Positions 1 to 8,797 of a DNA stretch of 38,548 nt are shown here, piece after piece. The DNA comes from Eubacteriales Family XIII. Incertae Sedis bacterium. GTDB taxonomy: Bacteria; Bacillota; Clostridia; Peptostreptococcales; Anaerovoracaceae. The stretch covers positions 1 to 38,548 of the forward strand of contig JAISKC010000076.1 in the NCBI GenBank assembly GCA_031261345.1, given 5' to 3'. Below the pieces are notes generated by a model. It saw only the letters and a list, made by a program, of their open reading frames with translations. It searched no databases and had not been told where the DNA came from. Each line of letters opens with the position of its first letter. Position 1 is the stretch's first letter. Made by a program: the position numbers and the translations under genes.

Positions 1-41
1 ATAAAGGTGAGATCCCCGGCGTTAGAAAAGCAAGTTGGTAA
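1..41 (+). CDS. rpsN: 30S ribosomal protein S14 (type Z), 3' end only
   Basis: The window opens inside this gene. Read from base 3, the frame gives the ending [12 protein letters not shown] followed by TAA at 39-41, which is the conserved C-terminus of the short zinc-binding S14 of Gram-positive bacteria. S14 belongs in the head of the 30S subunit. Its place directly before rpsH is the standard spc operon order. The rpsH Shine-Dalgarno sequence AGGAGG starts at the last base of the stop codon, so the two genes are tightly coupled. Only 12 complete codons are visible; the zinc-binding cysteines lie outside the window. Confidence 0.85.
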   Translation, partial: KGEIPGVRKASW

Positions 42-54
42 GGAGGATAATGCA

Positions 55-453
55 ATGACAATGACAGATCCCATTGCGGATATGCTCACTAGGATAAGAA
101 ACGCAAACACCGCCGGTCATACGTCGGTAGATGTGCCCGCATCCAAGATGAAGAAATCCATCGCGGCTATCCTCGAGAGTGAAGGCTACATTAACGGCTA
201 TGAAGTTATCGAAGATGACAAGCAGGGCGTGCTGAAGATTCAGATGAAGTATGCACCGAACAAGCAGAAGGTCATCAGCGGTATCAAGAAAATATCAAAG
301 CCGGGTTACAAAGTATACGTTAAAGCAGAGGATGTTCCAAAGGTTCTCGGCGGACTTGGAATCGCTATCGTCTCCACTTCAAAGGGAGTCATAAGCGACA
401 AGGAAGCGAGGCAACAGGGCATCGGTGGCGAAGTAGTTTGCTACGTCTGGTAG
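55..453 (+). CDS. rpsH: 30S ribosomal protein S8
   Basis: A 132-residue protein that binds the central domain of 16S rRNA; in other bacteria S8 also represses the spc operon. It begins [18 protein letters not shown] and ends GGEVVCYVW, both diagnostic of S8. The frame is open further upstream to base 7, but that part overlaps rpsN. AGGAGG at 41-46 lies eight bases before the ATG at 55, which sets the start; a second ATG at 61 is a less well spaced alternative. The stop codon overlaps the GGAGG of rplF. Confidence 0.95.
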   Translation: MTMTDPIADMLTRIRNANTAGHTSVDVPASKMKKSIAAILESEGYINGYEVIEDDKQGVLKIQMKYAPNKQKVISGIKKISKPGYKVYVKAEDVPKVLGGLGIAIVSTSKGVISDKEARQQGIGGEVVCYVW

Positions 454-465
454 GAGGAATAGAAA

Positions 466-1014
466 ATGTCTAGAATAGGAAAAGCTCCTGTTACAGTTCC
501 TGCCGGTGTTGAGATCAAAATCAGCGATGACAATGTCGTTACTGTCAAGGGTCCAAAAGGCGAACTCTCACAGAAGATATCAGAAAAAATCACGGTCAAG
601 CAGGAAGGTGATGTCGTGAACGTCACAAGGGACGATGACCAGAAGGACAGCAGATCGCTTCACGGTCTTTCGAGATCGCTCATAAACAACATGGTCACAG
701 GCGTGGCAACAGGTTTTGAGAAGAAGCTTGAAATCGTCGGTGTCGGTTACAAGGCAGACAAGCAGGGCAAAAAACTCGTGCTCAACCTTGGTTACTCACA
801 TCCGGTCGAGCTTGAAGATCCCGATGGCATTACTACGGAGACACCTAGTGCCACCGAAATAGTCATCAAGGGCATCGACAAGGCCATCGTGGGCAACTAC
901 GCGGCTATCATCAGGGCTTGGAGACCGCCGGAACCCTACAAGGGCAAGGGCGTGAAATACGCAGGCGAACATATCCGTCGTAAAGAAGGTAAAGCCGGAG
1001 TCAAGGGCGAATAG
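466..1014 (+). CDS. rplF: 50S ribosomal protein L6
   Basis: A 182-residue L6, close to the usual 175-180. It begins [17 protein letters not shown] and has the conserved C-terminal segment [12 protein letters not shown] followed by [11 protein letters not shown]6 has two similar alpha/beta domains and sits near the factor-binding site of the 50S subunit. GGAGG at 453-457, overlapping the rpsH stop, is its ribosome binding site. Fourth gene of the conserved spc order. Confidence 0.96.
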   Translation: MSRIGKAPVTVPAGVEIKISDDNVVTVKGPKGELSQKISEKITVKQEGDVVNVTRDDDQKDSRSLHGLSRSLINNMVTGVATGFEKKLEIVGVGYKADKQGKKLVLNLGYSHPVELEDPDGITTETPSATEIVIKGIDKAIVGNYAAIIRAWRPPEPYKGKGVKYAGEHIRRKEGKAGVKGE

Positions 1015-1029
1015 AAAGGAGTATAAGAG

Positions 1030-1395
1030 ATGGCAAAACTTAGCAGAAACGATAAAAGACTCGCTAGACATTCAAGAGTCAGAAAAAATCTTAACGGTAC
1101 TCCCGGAAAGCCTCGGTTGTGCGTATACAGAAGCATCAAGAATATTTCCGTGCAGGTTATTGATGACACCACGGGAAATACAATTACCTCCGCGTCATCA
1201 CTGGACAAGGACATCAAAGCTGCTCAGGCCTATGGTGGCAACAAGGACGCTGCGAAGCTCGTAGGCGAATCCGTTGCGAAGAAGGCCATAGAAAAGGGTA
1301 TCAGCGAGGTGGCATTTGACAGAGGCGGCTTCCTTTATCATGGAAGAGTCAAGGAATTGGCAGACGGCGCTAGAGAAGCCGGTCTGAAGTTTTAA
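1030..1395 (+). CDS. rplR: 50S ribosomal protein L18
   Basis: A 121-residue L18, the 5S rRNA-binding protein of the central protuberance. The C-terminal signature [20 protein letters not shown] is clear, and the basic N-terminus ([18 protein letters not shown]) is typical of the family. AAAGGAG at 1016-1022 precedes the start by seven bases. It follows rplF with a 15-base gap. Confidence 0.96.
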   Translation: MAKLSRNDKRLARHSRVRKNLNGTPGKPRLCVYRSIKNISVQVIDDTTGNTITSASSLDKDIKAAQAYGGNKDAAKLVGESVAKKAIEKGISEVAFDRGGFLYHGRVKELADGAREAGLKF

Positions 1396-1410
1396 ACGGA
1401 GGAAAGATGC

Positions 1411-1920
1411 ATGCAGCAGAATAATAACAATAGAAACGAAGAGACTGAATTAAAAGACTCGATCGTAAACATTAGAAGAGTTGCCAAGACCGTTAAGGGC
1501 GGACGTAACATGAGATTCTCCGTCACGGTTGTTGTCGGCGATGAAAATGGCAAGGTCGGCGTCGGTCTCGGAAAGGCAAGAGAAATTCCCGAAGCCGTTC
1601 GCAAGGCGAAGGAAGATGCCAAGAAGAAGATGATCACCGTGCCTATCGTCGGAACTACAATTCCTCACAGGCAGCTCGGCATCTTCGGAGCGGGCAGAGT
1701 GCTTCTCATGCCTGGTTCGGAAGGAACGGGCGTCATCGCGGGCTCTTCCGTGAGAACGGTTCTCGAACTTGCAGGCGTTAAGGACATCAGAGCAAAGTCG
1801 ATCGGTTCAAACAATGCCGGCAATATGGCTTATGCGACAATCGAGGGGCTCAAGGCTCTTAGGACGGCTGAACAGGTCAGCAAACTTCGCGGCAAGACCG
1901 TCGAAGAAATATTAGGATAG
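1411..1920 (+). CDS. rpsE: 30S ribosomal protein S5
   Basis: A 169-residue S5, involved in decoding accuracy and mRNA unwinding at the 30S entry site. The RNA-binding domain shows [16 protein letters not shown] and the later [19 protein letters not shown] segment is typical. The first 15 or so residues are Asn/Gln/Glu-rich (QQNNNNRN) and not conserved. An ATG at 1407 reads into a stop after four codons, so the start at 1411, after GGAGG at 1398-1402, is preferred. The stop overlaps the rpmD ribosome binding site. Confidence 0.96.
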   Translation: MQQNNNNRNEETELKDSIVNIRRVAKTVKGGRNMRFSVTVVVGDENGKVGVGLGKAREIPEAVRKAKEDAKKKMITVPIVGTTIPHRQLGIFGAGRVLLMPGSEGTGVIAGSSVRTVLELAGVKDIRAKSIGSNNAGNMAYATIEGLKALRTAEQVSKLRGKTVEEILG

Positions 1921-1930
1921 GAGGGACATG

Positions 1931-2110
1931 ATGGCTAAGATAAAAATCACTCTGACAAAGAGCACCATCGGCGCGAACCCCGCACAGCGTAGGGTAGTGC
2001 AGGCATTAGGTCTCAGAAAATTGCATCACAGCGTGGAGCTTGAAGACAATGCTGCCACAAGAGGACAGATCAAGAAGGTGTCCCATCTGCTTACTGTCAG
2101 CGAGGCGTAA
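1931..2110 (+). CDS. rpmD: 50S ribosomal protein L30
   Basis: A 59-residue L30 in the short bacterial form, beginning [14 protein letters not shown] with the core [16 protein letters not shown]. Two in-frame ATGs occur at 1928 and 1931. AGGAGGG at 1919-1925 is only two bases from the first and five from the second, so 1931 is chosen; the alternative adds a single Met. L30 sits on the 50S surface. The gap to rplO is unusually long for this operon (121 bases) and contains a dispersed palindromic repeat. Confidence 0.94.
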   Translation: MAKIKITLTKSTIGANPAQRRVVQALGLRKLHHSVELEDNAATRGQIKKVSHLLTVSEA

Positions 2111-2120
2111 GTGGAAGGGC

Positions 2121-2165
2121 AACCATCCCGTCAGCTACGCTGACACCCCTCCATTGAGGGGAATT
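2121..2165 (+). repeat. Dispersed palindromic repeat, family C, inside the spc operon
   Basis: A GC-rich unit of two adjoining hairpins. The first has arms CGTCAG and CTGACA-type ends around CTACG, and the second is CCCCTC-ATT-GAGGGG. The same two-hairpin layout recurs at 18145-18191, 23956-24002 and 24096-24141, with the first loop varying. Here it fills the rpmD-rplO spacer, the only loose joint in this part of the operon. There is no T-run after it, so it is unlikely to be a full terminator. Confidence 0.8.
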
Positions 2166-2231
2166 AGGTAATGCGAGTCTTGTTGCTGATACATTCTCAG
2201 CGATTTGGGCGAATAGCAAAGGAGAAAATGA

Positions 2232-2672
2232 ATGAGATTACATGAACTAAAAGCAGCGCCGGGTAGCACCAAAGCCCCCAAACGCAAGGGTAGAGGTACG
2301 GCAACCGGACAGGGTAAGACGGCCGGCCGCGGTATGAACGGACAGAATTCCAGAAGCGGCGGCGGAGTCAGACTCGGTTTCGAAGGCGGACAGATGCCTC
2401 TCTACAGAAGAATTCCTAAGAGGGGATTCACAAACATCTGGAGAGTAGAGGCGGAAATCGTCAATCTTCAGGACCTCAATGTCTTTGATGCAGACACGGA
2501 AATCACCGCGGAGCTTCTCAAGGAGAAGGGCATCATCAAAAAGACAAACACTGGCCTCAAGGTTCTCGGCGACGGAAATCTCGAGAAGGCACTCATTATC
2601 AAAGCGAACAAATTCAGCAAGTCAGCCATTGAGAAAATCTTAGCGGCCGGCGGTAAGTATGAGGTAATCTAA
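2232..2672 (+). CDS. rplO: 50S ribosomal protein L15
   Basis: A 146-residue L15. The Gly/Arg-rich N-terminal tail ([17 protein letters not shown], then [20 protein letters not shown]) threads into 23S rRNA in known structures, and the globular C-terminal half follows. AAAGGAG at 2218-2224 lies seven bases upstream of the ATG. It sits immediately before secY with one base between stop and start, as in most bacteria. Confidence 0.96.
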   Translation: MRLHELKAAPGSTKAPKRKGRGTATGQGKTAGRGMNGQNSRSGGGVRLGFEGGQMPLYRRIPKRGFTNIWRVEAEIVNLQDLNVFDADTEITAELLKEKGIIKKTNTGLKVLGDGNLEKALIIKANKFSKSAIEKILAAGGKYEVI

Positions 2673-2673
2673 T

Positions 2674-3951
2674 ATGGGCATGCTTAATACGCTGGGCAGA
2701 GCTTGGAAGGTTCCCGACATAAGAAAGAAGATGATATTCACTCTTCTTATGCTCGTGGTATTCCGGCTCGGTGCAAACATACCTGTGCCGGGTATGGACA
2801 GAACGGTATTGGATCAGGCTTTCAACGGACAGGGGCTCTTCGAGCTCTTCAACCTCTTCTCGGGAGGAGCGTTCCAGAATTTCACAATATTTGCTTTGAG
2901 CATCACGCCCTACATTACGGCATCTATCATCTTGAACCTGCTGACGATAGCCATTCCCGCGTTGGAAAGACTTTCAAAAGAAGGGACGGAAGGTAGAAAG
3001 AAAATTGCACAGATAACAAGGTATCTGACAGTCATTCTTGCATTCCTGCAAGCAATCGGGCTGTCTGTTGGTCTGTTTAGGGACGCTCTCATCAAGGACG
3101 ATTTCTTCTCAGTCGCAATCATCGTCATCACGTTGTCTGCCGGTACCGCATTCCTTATGTGGCTCGGTGAGCAGATCAATGAATACGGCGTTGGAAACGG
3201 TATCTCGTTCATCATCTTTGCAGGTATCATCTGCCGAGCACCTGGAGCTATCAGTGGAGCACTGACGAGCTACAGCGCAGGCACGGTCAGCATCATCTCG
3301 CTCATACTCTTCTCACTTTTCGCTCTCGTGGTCATCGTTGGCACCGTCACAGTGCAAAACGGTCAGAGAAGAATTCCCGTGCAGTATGCGAAGAGAGTTG
3401 TAGGCAGAAAAATGTACGGCGGGCAGAACACGCACATTCCGCTAAAGGTCAATCAGGCAGGCGTCATTCCTATCATCTTCGGCCTTTCGCTTTTGCAGTT
3501 CCCGCTCACCATTACTTATTTCCTGAAAGACGGAAACGGCTTCTCCAACTTCATGGAAAAATGGCTATCTCCCACAGCCTCACCAGGCGTGTGGATTTAC
3601 GTTGCACTATACGTCATACTCATCTTCTTCTTCACGTATTTCTATACGGCAATCACGTTCAATGTCGTTGAAGTTGCGGAGAATATGAGGGCAAACGGCG
3701 GGTTCGTTCCTGGTATCAGGCCTGGCAGACCTACCATCGAGTATTTGAACAACGTCATGACGAGAGTTACTTTCGTCGGTGCTGTGTTCCTCGCGGTAAT
3801 AGCGGCATTGCCTTATCTACTGCAACAGCTCACGGCCTTGCAGATTGGATTCGGAGGTACGTCCCTGCTCATTGTAGTCGGCGTTGCCTTGGATACGATG
3901 AAACAAATTGAAAACCAAATGGTCATGCGTAATTATAGGGGGTTCTTATAA
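2674..3951 (+). CDS. secY: Preprotein translocase channel subunit SecY
   Basis: A 425-residue inner-membrane protein with the ten hydrophobic segments expected of the SecYEG channel. Recognisable features are the N-terminal VFRLGANIPVPGMD loop, the plug-proximal LFSGGAFQNFTIFALSI region, and the cytoplasmic loop with NGQRRIPVQYAKR that contacts SecA and the ribosome. GAGGT at 2661-2665 is eight bases before the ATG; an in-frame ATG at 2680 is possible. Its stop nearly touches adk. The large surface protein in this window would need this pathway for export. Confidence 0.96.
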   Translation: MGMLNTLGRAWKVPDIRKKMIFTLLMLVVFRLGANIPVPGMDRTVLDQAFNGQGLFELFNLFSGGAFQNFTIFALSITPYITASIILNLLTIAIPALERLSKEGTEGRKKIAQITRYLTVILAFLQAIGLSVGLFRDALIKDDFFSVAIIVITLSAGTAFLMWLGEQINEYGVGNGISFIIFAGIICRAPGAISGALTSYSAGTVSIISLILFSLFALVVIVGTVTVQNGQRRIPVQYAKRVVGRKMYGGQNTHIPLKVNQAGVIPIIFGLSLLQFPLTITYFLKDGNGFSNFMEKWLSPTASPGVWIYVALYVILIFFFTYFYTAITFNVVEVAENMRANGGFVPGIRPGRPTIEYLNNVMTRVTFVGAVFLAVIAALPYLLQQLTALQIGFGGTSLLIVVGVALDTMKQIENQMVMRNYRGFL

Positions 3952-3952
3952 A

Positions 3953-4597
3953 ATGAGCAGAATCATGTTACTCGGAGCTCCGGGCTCAGGAAAAGGTACA
4001 CAGGGTGAGAGAATCACAGAGAAGTACGGAATTCCGTCGATCTCTACCGGAGACATATTCAGAAAAAACCTCAAGGAGGGCACGCCGCTCGGACTCAAGG
4101 CAAAGACTTACATGGATGCGGGCGAGCTCGTCCCCGATGAACTCGTAGTCGATCTCGTAGTCGATAGGCTGTCGGCGGACGACGTCAAAGATGGATATAT
4201 CCTCGACGGTTTTCCAAGGACGATTGTTCAGGCAGAGGCTTTTGATAAACTTCTGAAGGAGAGATCTGAAGCCTTAGACAAGGTTATCTATATCGAGGTG
4301 CCTAAGGATGTTCTCATCGATAGGATTTCCGGCAGAAGGGTTTGCCAAGCTTGCGGCAAGACGTTCCACATCATGGGATTTCCACCGAAGCAGGAAGGCA
4401 TCTGCGATGTCTGCGGCGGCGAACTCATTCAGAGGGCGGACGACAATGAAGCGACGGCTGAAAACAGAATAGATGTGTACAATTCTCAGACCGCGCCCCT
4501 TGTGGATTACTACAAGGATTCGGGTCTTCTCGTCACCTTTGACGGGACGATTGGCGCAGATGTTCTCTTCGACAAAATTGTCAGTGTCCTTGGATAG
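3953..4597 (+). CDS. adk: Adenylate kinase with zinc lid
   Basis: A 214-residue cytosolic enzyme that interconverts ATP plus AMP and two ADP. The P-loop GAPGSGKGT is at residues 8-16, DGFPRT at 85-90, and the LID domain carries Cys131-X2-Cys134 and Cys151-X2-Cys154, the complete structural zinc site common in Gram-positive enzymes. The frame is open back to 3908, but that part overlaps secY. The ATG at 3953 after AGGGGG gives the normal N-terminus MSRIMLLGAPG. It lies between secY and map, as usual in Firmicutes. Confidence 0.96.
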   Translation: MSRIMLLGAPGSGKGTQGERITEKYGIPSISTGDIFRKNLKEGTPLGLKAKTYMDAGELVPDELVVDLVVDRLSADDVKDGYILDGFPRTIVQAEAFDKLLKERSEALDKVIYIEVPKDVLIDRISGRRVCQACGKTFHIMGFPPKQEGICDVCGGELIQRADDNEATAENRIDVYNSQTAPLVDYYKDSGLLVTFDGTIGADVLFDKIVSVLG

Positions 4598-4603
4598 GTT
4601 CAC

Positions 4604-5365
4604 ATGATTCGTATCAAATCAGACGATGAAGTAGAACTTATGCAGGTGTCCGGCAAGGTAACAGGAGCAATCCTGCACGACCTCGCGGATTTCATCAAAC
4701 CGGGAATAAGCACACTGGATGTAGACAGGTTTGTAAACGACCGCATAGAGGCGGCGGGAATGATACCGACATTTCTGGGATATGGCGGATTTCCGGGGAG
4801 TGCTTGTGTATCGGTCAATGACGAGCTCGTTCATGGTTTGCCGAGTGCTGAGCGGATTCTCACCGAAGGCGACATAGTCTCGGTGGATATAGGCGCGACA
4901 CATCAAGGCTGGGTGAGCGACGCGGCGAGGACATACCCCGTCGGCAAAATCAGCGAGAATGCTGAGAAGATAATCAAAGTTTGCCGTGAGACCTTTTTTG
5001 AAGCACTGAAGGTATGCAGGATTGGCAATCATCTGTCGGACATCGGACATGCTGTCCAGACGATGGCAGAGGCGGAAGGCTTTTCGGTAGTGCTTGAATA
5101 TGTCGGACACGGTATCGGCAGGGATATGCACGAAGACCCGCAGGTCAAGAACTACGGCGATCCAGGCAAAGGACCGGTGCTGATGAAGGGCATGGCACTC
5201 GCGATAGAGCCGATGATAAACGAAGGTTCAGCGGCGGTCAAAACGCTTCCGGACGAATGGACTGTGGCTACGACAGACGGAAAGCTGTCAGCCCATTACG
5301 AAAACACAATAATTGTTACGGATGGCGATCCGCTTGTGATTACTTTGGACGAGAGAGATAGGTAG
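4604..5365 (+). CDS. map: Type I methionine aminopeptidase
   Basis: A 253-residue enzyme that removes the initiator Met from new proteins. All metal ligands of the type I family are present: Asp95, Asp106, His169 ([12 protein letters not shown]), Glu202 (AIEPM) and Glu234 (HYENTI), plus the catalytic His77 (VHGLP). It lacks the N-terminal zinc extension of the long form. The start is six bases after the adk stop with only a weak purine stretch, so translational coupling is likely. The Firmicutes KOW-domain gene sometimes found before infA is absent. Confidence 0.95.
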   Translation: MIRIKSDDEVELMQVSGKVTGAILHDLADFIKPGISTLDVDRFVNDRIEAAGMIPTFLGYGGFPGSACVSVNDELVHGLPSAERILTEGDIVSVDIGATHQGWVSDAARTYPVGKISENAEKIIKVCRETFFEALKVCRIGNHLSDIGHAVQTMAEAEGFSVVLEYVGHGIGRDMHEDPQVKNYGDPGKGPVLMKGMALAIEPMINEGSAAVKTLPDEWTVATTDGKLSAHYENTIIVTDGDPLVITLDERDR

Positions 5366-5376
5366 GTAAGAAGCGT

Positions 5377-5595
5377 ATGGCGAAAAAAGACGTTATTGAA
5401 GTGATGGGAAAAGTTGTTGAATCACAGCCAAATGCGATGTTCATCGTTGAACTCGAGAATGGCCATCAGGTTCAGGCTCATATCTCAGGAAAGATTCGAA
5501 TGAATTTCATCAGAATACTTCCGGGAGATACGGTGAAGCTCGAACTCTCACCATATGATTTGACTAAGGGCCGCATTACTTGGAGAGATAAATAA
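5377..5595 (+). CDS. infA: Translation initiation factor IF-1
   Basis: A 72-residue protein, the exact length expected. It is a single OB-fold with the typical [15 protein letters not shown] start and the [20 protein letters not shown] core, ending GRITWRDK. It binds the 30S A site during initiation. The ribosome binding site is a GTAGGTAAG stretch before the ATG. A likely promoter for rpmJ and the alpha operon lies directly after its stop. Confidence 0.97.
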   Translation: MAKKDVIEVMGKVVESQPNAMFIVELENGHQVQAHISGKIRMNFIRILPGDTVKLELSPYDLTKGRITWRDK

Positions 5596-5625
5596 TAGAC
5601 AAATACGAGTAAATTATGGTATTAT
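5596..5625 (+). promoter_or_regulatory. Probable promoter for rpmJ and alpha operon
   Basis: TAGACA at 5596-5601 is separated by 18 bases from TATTAT at 5620-5625, and TGG immediately before the -10 makes it an extended -10. A shifted TATAAT overlaps at 5623-5628. It sits in the only A/T-rich gap between infA and rpmJ. Transcripts would start near 5632, just before the rpmJ GGAGGAG. This is a pattern call only. Confidence 0.5.
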
Positions 5626-5653
5626 AATTGTTCGTGATTAGGAGGAGTACAAA

Positions 5654-5767
5654 ATGAAAGTAAGATCATCGGTGAAACCAATTTGCGAGAAATGCAAAAT
5701 CATCAAGAGAAATGGCAAGGTAATGGTTATCTGTGAAAATCCGAAGCACAAGCAGGTGCAGGGATAA
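5654..5767 (+). CDS. rpmJ: 50S ribosomal protein L36
   Basis: A 37-residue protein read directly from the sequence. It begins [15 protein letters not shown] and ends PKHKQVQG. The zinc ligands of the C+ type are present as Cys11, Cys14, Cys27 and His32. GGAGGAG at 5641-5647 is the ribosome binding site. L36 is the smallest ribosomal protein and sits at the base of the 50S near the peptidyl transferase centre. Its place between infA and rpsM is the conserved one. Confidence 0.96.
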   Translation: MKVRSSVKPICEKCKIIKRNGKVMVICENPKHKQVQG

Positions 5768-5775
5768 CGCAGGAA

Positions 5776-5812
5776 TTTTGCTGAGTGGCAACGACGGAGC
5801 CAATCAGCAAAA
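5776..5812 (+). promoter_or_regulatory. Strong hairpin in the rpmJ-rpsM spacer
   Basis: TTTTGCTGA (5776-5784) pairs perfectly with TCAGCAAAA (5804-5812). After a single mismatch, TGGC (5786-5789) pairs with GCCA (5799-5802), leaving a nine-base loop. No T-run follows, so it is not an obvious intrinsic terminator. It lies in a 157-base leader before rpsM, much longer than other gaps in this operon. It could be an RNA-processing site or a binding site for a ribosomal protein; that role is inference. Confidence 0.55.
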
Positions 5813-5924
5813 GGACAAGTTATTGACCGCGAGTATGGGAGCGGCTGTGTGTTCACGTCGTGAGACGCTGATACTGCCTGTATAAAACGGTTATTATAGT
5901 AGTAAAGTAAAGGAGCACATATAT

Positions 5925-6299
5925 ATGGCACGTATAGCAGGCGTAGACCTACCACGCGATAAGCGTATAGAAATTGGTCTGACTTACATCTACGGTATTG
6001 GCAGAACCTCTGCCACAGAGATACTTGAGAAGGCGGGAATTGATCCCAATATCAGAGTCAAGGATCTTTCTGAAGATGATGCCGGTAAAATCAGAAAAAT
6101 TATCGAGTCTGATTACAACGTCGAAGGCGACCTGAGAAGAGAAGTAGGCCTCAATATCAAGAGACTTATGGAGATAGGTTGCTATAGAGGCATCAGGCAC
6201 AGAAGAGGACTCCCTGTCAGAGGTCAAAAGACCAAGACAAACGCGAGAACGCGCAAGGGCCCCAAGAAAACTGTAGGTAGGAAGAAGAGCAAAGACTGA
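5925..6299 (+). CDS. rpsM: 30S ribosomal protein S13
   Basis: A 124-residue S13 of the 30S head, contacting the P-site tRNA and forming bridges to the 50S. It starts [21 protein letters not shown] and has the conserved [20 protein letters not shown] segment and a basic C-terminal tail. AAAGGAGCAC precedes the ATG. First gene of the S13-S11-S4-alpha-L17 block. Confidence 0.96.
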   Translation: MARIAGVDLPRDKRIEIGLTYIYGIGRTSATEILEKAGIDPNIRVKDLSEDDAGKIRKIIESDYNVEGDLRREVGLNIKRLMEIGCYRGIRHRRGLPVRGQKTKTNARTRKGPKKTVGRKKSKD

Positions 6300-6318
6300 T
6301 TTCGAGGAGGAATGAAAT

Positions 6319-6714
6319 ATGGCAACTGCCAAAAAGACAGTAAGAAAGAAGCGCAAGGAGCGTAAGAATATTGAGAGAGGCCAGGCACATATACAGGCTT
6401 CGTTCAACAACACGCTCGTTACGCTTACTGACCAGAGCGGAAACGCTCTCGCATGGTCAAGTGCCGGTTCTCTTGGTTTCAAGGGTTCCAGAAAGTCAAC
6501 TCCGTTTGCCGCACAGATGGCAAGTGAAGCAGCAGCAAAGGCTGCGATGGAGCATGGACTAAAGAACGTAGAAGTATTCGTGAAAGGTCCTGGGTCAGGT
6601 CGCGAGGCCGCAATCAGGGCACTTCAAGCAGCAGGTCTTGAGATTACTATGATCAAGGATATTACACCTATCCCTCATAATGGATGCAGACCTCCTAAGA
6701 GAAGAAGAGTGTGA
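6319..6714 (+). CDS. rpsK: 30S ribosomal protein S11
   Basis: A 131-residue S11 of the 30S platform near the mRNA exit. The family segments [18 protein letters not shown], the [19 protein letters not shown] stretch and the C-terminus [13 protein letters not shown] are all present. The N-terminus is Lys/Arg-rich ([16 protein letters not shown]). GAGGAGG at 6304-6310 is the ribosome binding site. Confidence 0.96.
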   Translation: MATAKKTVRKKRKERKNIERGQAHIQASFNNTLVTLTDQSGNALAWSSAGSLGFKGSRKSTPFAAQMASEAAAKAAMEHGLKNVEVFVKGPGSGREAAIRALQAAGLEITMIKDITPIPHNGCRPPKRRRV

Positions 6715-6727
6715 GGGAGGAGAAGAG

Positions 6728-7348
6728 ATGGCAAGATATACAGATGCATCCTGCAGACTCTGCAGAAGAGAAGCTCAGAAACTCTTTCTGAAAGGCGAGA
6801 GATGCTACGGCACAAAGTGTGCCTTGGAGAGAAGAGCTTATGCGCCCGGGCAGCATGGTCAGGGCAGAAAGAAGACTTCGGACTACGGTCTGCAGCTTCG
6901 CGAAAAGCAGAAGGCCAAGAGATTCTATGGTCTACTGGAAAAACAGTTCAAGAACACCTTCGTTAAGGCATCAAAGAGAAAGGGTATCACGGGTGAAAAC
7001 CTTCTCATCATGCTTGAAACGAGACTCGACAATGTCGTGTTCAGATTGGGTTTTGCGTCTTCACGTAAGGAAGCAAGGCAGCTCGTCAACCACGGACATT
7101 TTACTGTCAATGGGAAGAAAGTGGACATTCCTTCATATGAGGTGGCTCCAGGTTCCATCATTGCAGTAAAGAAAAAGAGTCAGGACTCTCCGAAGTTCAA
7201 GGAGATAAAGGAAATGCAGATCAGCGTTCCTTCATGGATCAGCGTAGATGTGCAAAAACTATCCGGTACCGTTCTCGCACTCCCGACAAGGGAAGAAATT
7301 GATACTCCTATCGCAGAGCATCTCATCGTCGAATTGTATTCGAAGTAG
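6728..7348 (+). CDS. rpsD: 30S ribosomal protein S4, zinc-binding form
   Basis: A 206-residue S4, a primary 16S rRNA binder and 30S assembly initiator. Cys9, Cys12, Cys26 and Cys31 form the zinc site of the C+ paralogue. The S4 RNA-binding domain appears as [20 protein letters not shown], then [17 protein letters not shown]. The frame is open back to 6680 inside rpsK, but GGGAGGAG at 6715-6722 points to the ATG at 6728 and the usual [14 protein letters not shown] start. S4 autoregulates in many bacteria; no separate leader is visible here. Confidence 0.96.
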   Translation: MARYTDASCRLCRREAQKLFLKGERCYGTKCALERRAYAPGQHGQGRKKTSDYGLQLREKQKAKRFYGLLEKQFKNTFVKASKRKGITGENLLIMLETRLDNVVFRLGFASSRKEARQLVNHGHFTVNGKKVDIPSYEVAPGSIIAVKKKSQDSPKFKEIKEMQISVPSWISVDVQKLSGTVLALPTREEIDTPIAEHLIVELYSK

Positions 7349-7386
7349 GATAGCGGCATAACCAAGTAAGTAATAAAGGAGATACG

Positions 7387-8334
7387 ATGATAGAGATAGA
7401 AAGACCAACGATTGAAGTCATAGAAGCGGCAAAGGACGAGAGCTACGGCAAGCTCGTCATCGAGCCCCTTGAAAGAGGATACGGAACGACACTGGGCAAC
7501 AGCCTCAGGAGAATTTTACTGAGCTCGCTTCCAGGGACGGCTGTTACATCGATCAAGATTGAGGGCATCATGCACGAATTCTCGACTATCCCCGGCGTAA
7601 CCGAGGATGTTCCTGAAATCATACTCAATCTGAAGAGACTTGCAGTCAAGATTCTGAGCGAAGATCCAAAGACGGTCATAATCGACGTGAAGGGACCCAA
7701 AGAGGTTACTGCGGCTGACATCAAGCCCGATGCCGACGTTGAAGTTTACAATCCGGATCTTCACATAGCGACCCTCGAAAAGAATTCTTCCATATACATG
7801 GAAATCAATCTTGACAGAGGCAGAGGCTATGTTACGGCTGAGCAGAATAAAACAGAAAATTTGCCAAAGGACGTCATCGCAATCGACTCCATATATACAC
7901 CGGTGAGCAAGGTCAATTTCACCGTTGAAAATACGAGAGTCGGACAGGTAACGGACTACGACAAACTCACTCTTGAGATTTGGACTGACGGTAGCATTAC
8001 CCCAAGGGAAAGTGTTGCAATCGGAGCGAAGATCATGAGTGAACATCTGAACCTCTTTATCTCGCTTGACGAGAGTGCCCAAAACACCGGTATTCTGGTC
8101 GAAAAGGAAGAGAATCAGAAGGAAAAGGTTCTTGAGATGCCGATTGACGAGCTCGAACTCACCGTTCGCAGTTTCAATTGCCTGAAGAGAGCCAATATCA
8201 ATACGGTAGAAGAGCTGACAAATAAGAGCATAGGTGAAATGATGAAATTCAGAAACCTCGGCCAGAAGTCGCTCGAGGAAATAAAAGCGAAGTTAGGTGA
8301 TCTTGGACTCGGGTTCAAGGACGGAGACGAATAG
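7387..8334 (+). CDS. rpoA: RNA polymerase alpha subunit
   Basis: A 315-residue alpha subunit, typical for Firmicutes. The N-terminal dimerisation and assembly domain (about residues 1-230) contains [20 protein letters not shown]. The C-terminal DNA/activator-binding domain (about 245-310) contains [19 protein letters not shown], ending in the helix-hairpin-helix region [21 protein letters not shown] precedes the ATG. It lies between rpsD and rplQ as expected. Confidence 0.97.
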   Translation: MIEIERPTIEVIEAAKDESYGKLVIEPLERGYGTTLGNSLRRILLSSLPGTAVTSIKIEGIMHEFSTIPGVTEDVPEIILNLKRLAVKILSEDPKTVIIDVKGPKEVTAADIKPDADVEVYNPDLHIATLEKNSSIYMEINLDRGRGYVTAEQNKTENLPKDVIAIDSIYTPVSKVNFTVENTRVGQVTDYDKLTLEIWTDGSITPRESVAIGAKIMSEHLNLFISLDESAQNTGILVEKEENQKEKVLEMPIDELELTVRSFNCLKRANINTVEELTNKSIGEMMKFRNLGQKSLEEIKAKLGDLGLGFKDGDE

Positions 8335-8348
8335 AAAGGAGGAGAGAG

Positions 8349-8693
8349 ATGTCGGGTTATAGAAAATTGGGCGTGGTTTCTGCTCACAGAAAAGCCATGC
8401 TGAGAAATTTGGTCACGGATCTTCTCCGAGAGGGACGTATCACAACAACAGTGACGCGTGCCAAGGAAGCAGGAAGACAGGCCGAGAAGATGATTACGCT
8501 TGGCAAAAGAGGCGACCTGCATGCGAGAAGACAAGCATTGGCGTATATTTTCGACGAGGATGTTGTAACAAAACTCTTTGAAGAAATAGCACCGAAGTAT
8601 GCTGAGCGAAATGGCGGATACACGAGAATACTGAAACTTGGACCCAGAAGAGGGGACAACGCGGAGGAAGCATATCTGGAGCTTGTCGAATAA
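8349..8693 (+). CDS. rplQ: 50S ribosomal protein L17
   Basis: A 114-residue L17 near the peptide exit tunnel. It starts [20 protein letters not shown], contains [14 protein letters not shown], and ends [17 protein letters not shown], all family hallmarks. AAAGGAGGAG is the ribosome binding site. It is the last ribosomal gene and is followed by a hairpin and a dispersed repeat before the ECF transporter genes. Confidence 0.96.
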   Translation: MSGYRKLGVVSAHRKAMLRNLVTDLLREGRITTTVTRAKEAGRQAEKMITLGKRGDLHARRQALAYIFDEDVVTKLFEEIAPKYAERNGGYTRILKLGPRRGDNAEEAYLELVE

Positions 8694-8706
8694 CTGAATG
8701 ACATGT

Positions 8707-8740
8707 ATGCGGGCCTCTAAACGGGTCCGCATATTATTAG
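8707..8740 (+). terminator. Probable terminator after rplQ
   Basis: ATGCGGGCC (8707-8715) pairs with GGTCCGCAT (8724-8732) with one G-U pair, closing an eight-base loop. The following ATTATTAG is T-rich but not a clean T-run, so termination may be partial and allow read-through into the ECF genes. It is the first such hairpin after the ribosomal operon. Confidence 0.55.
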
Positions 8741-8749
8741 TACAGCGCG

Positions 8750-8777
8750 GTCATTGCGGGCATAGCGAAGCAATCCA
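8750..8777 (+). repeat. Dispersed repeat, family A (single copy)
   Basis: A 28-base unit beginning GTCATTGCGGGC and ending GAAGCAATCCA. It belongs to the family whose ends are TGGATT and ATGAC and whose middle is a GC-rich palindrome. It lies between the rplQ terminator and ecfA1, immediately upstream of the ecfA1 ribosome binding region. Confidence 0.75.
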
Positions 8778-8797
8778 TAATAGTTGGGAAACATCTA

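Noticed and set aside
441-8732. Many long open frames on the minus strand and in shifted frames across the ribosomal block
   Set aside because: They lie over strongly conserved ribosomal, secY, adk and rpoA genes, lack ribosome binding sites and show no family features.
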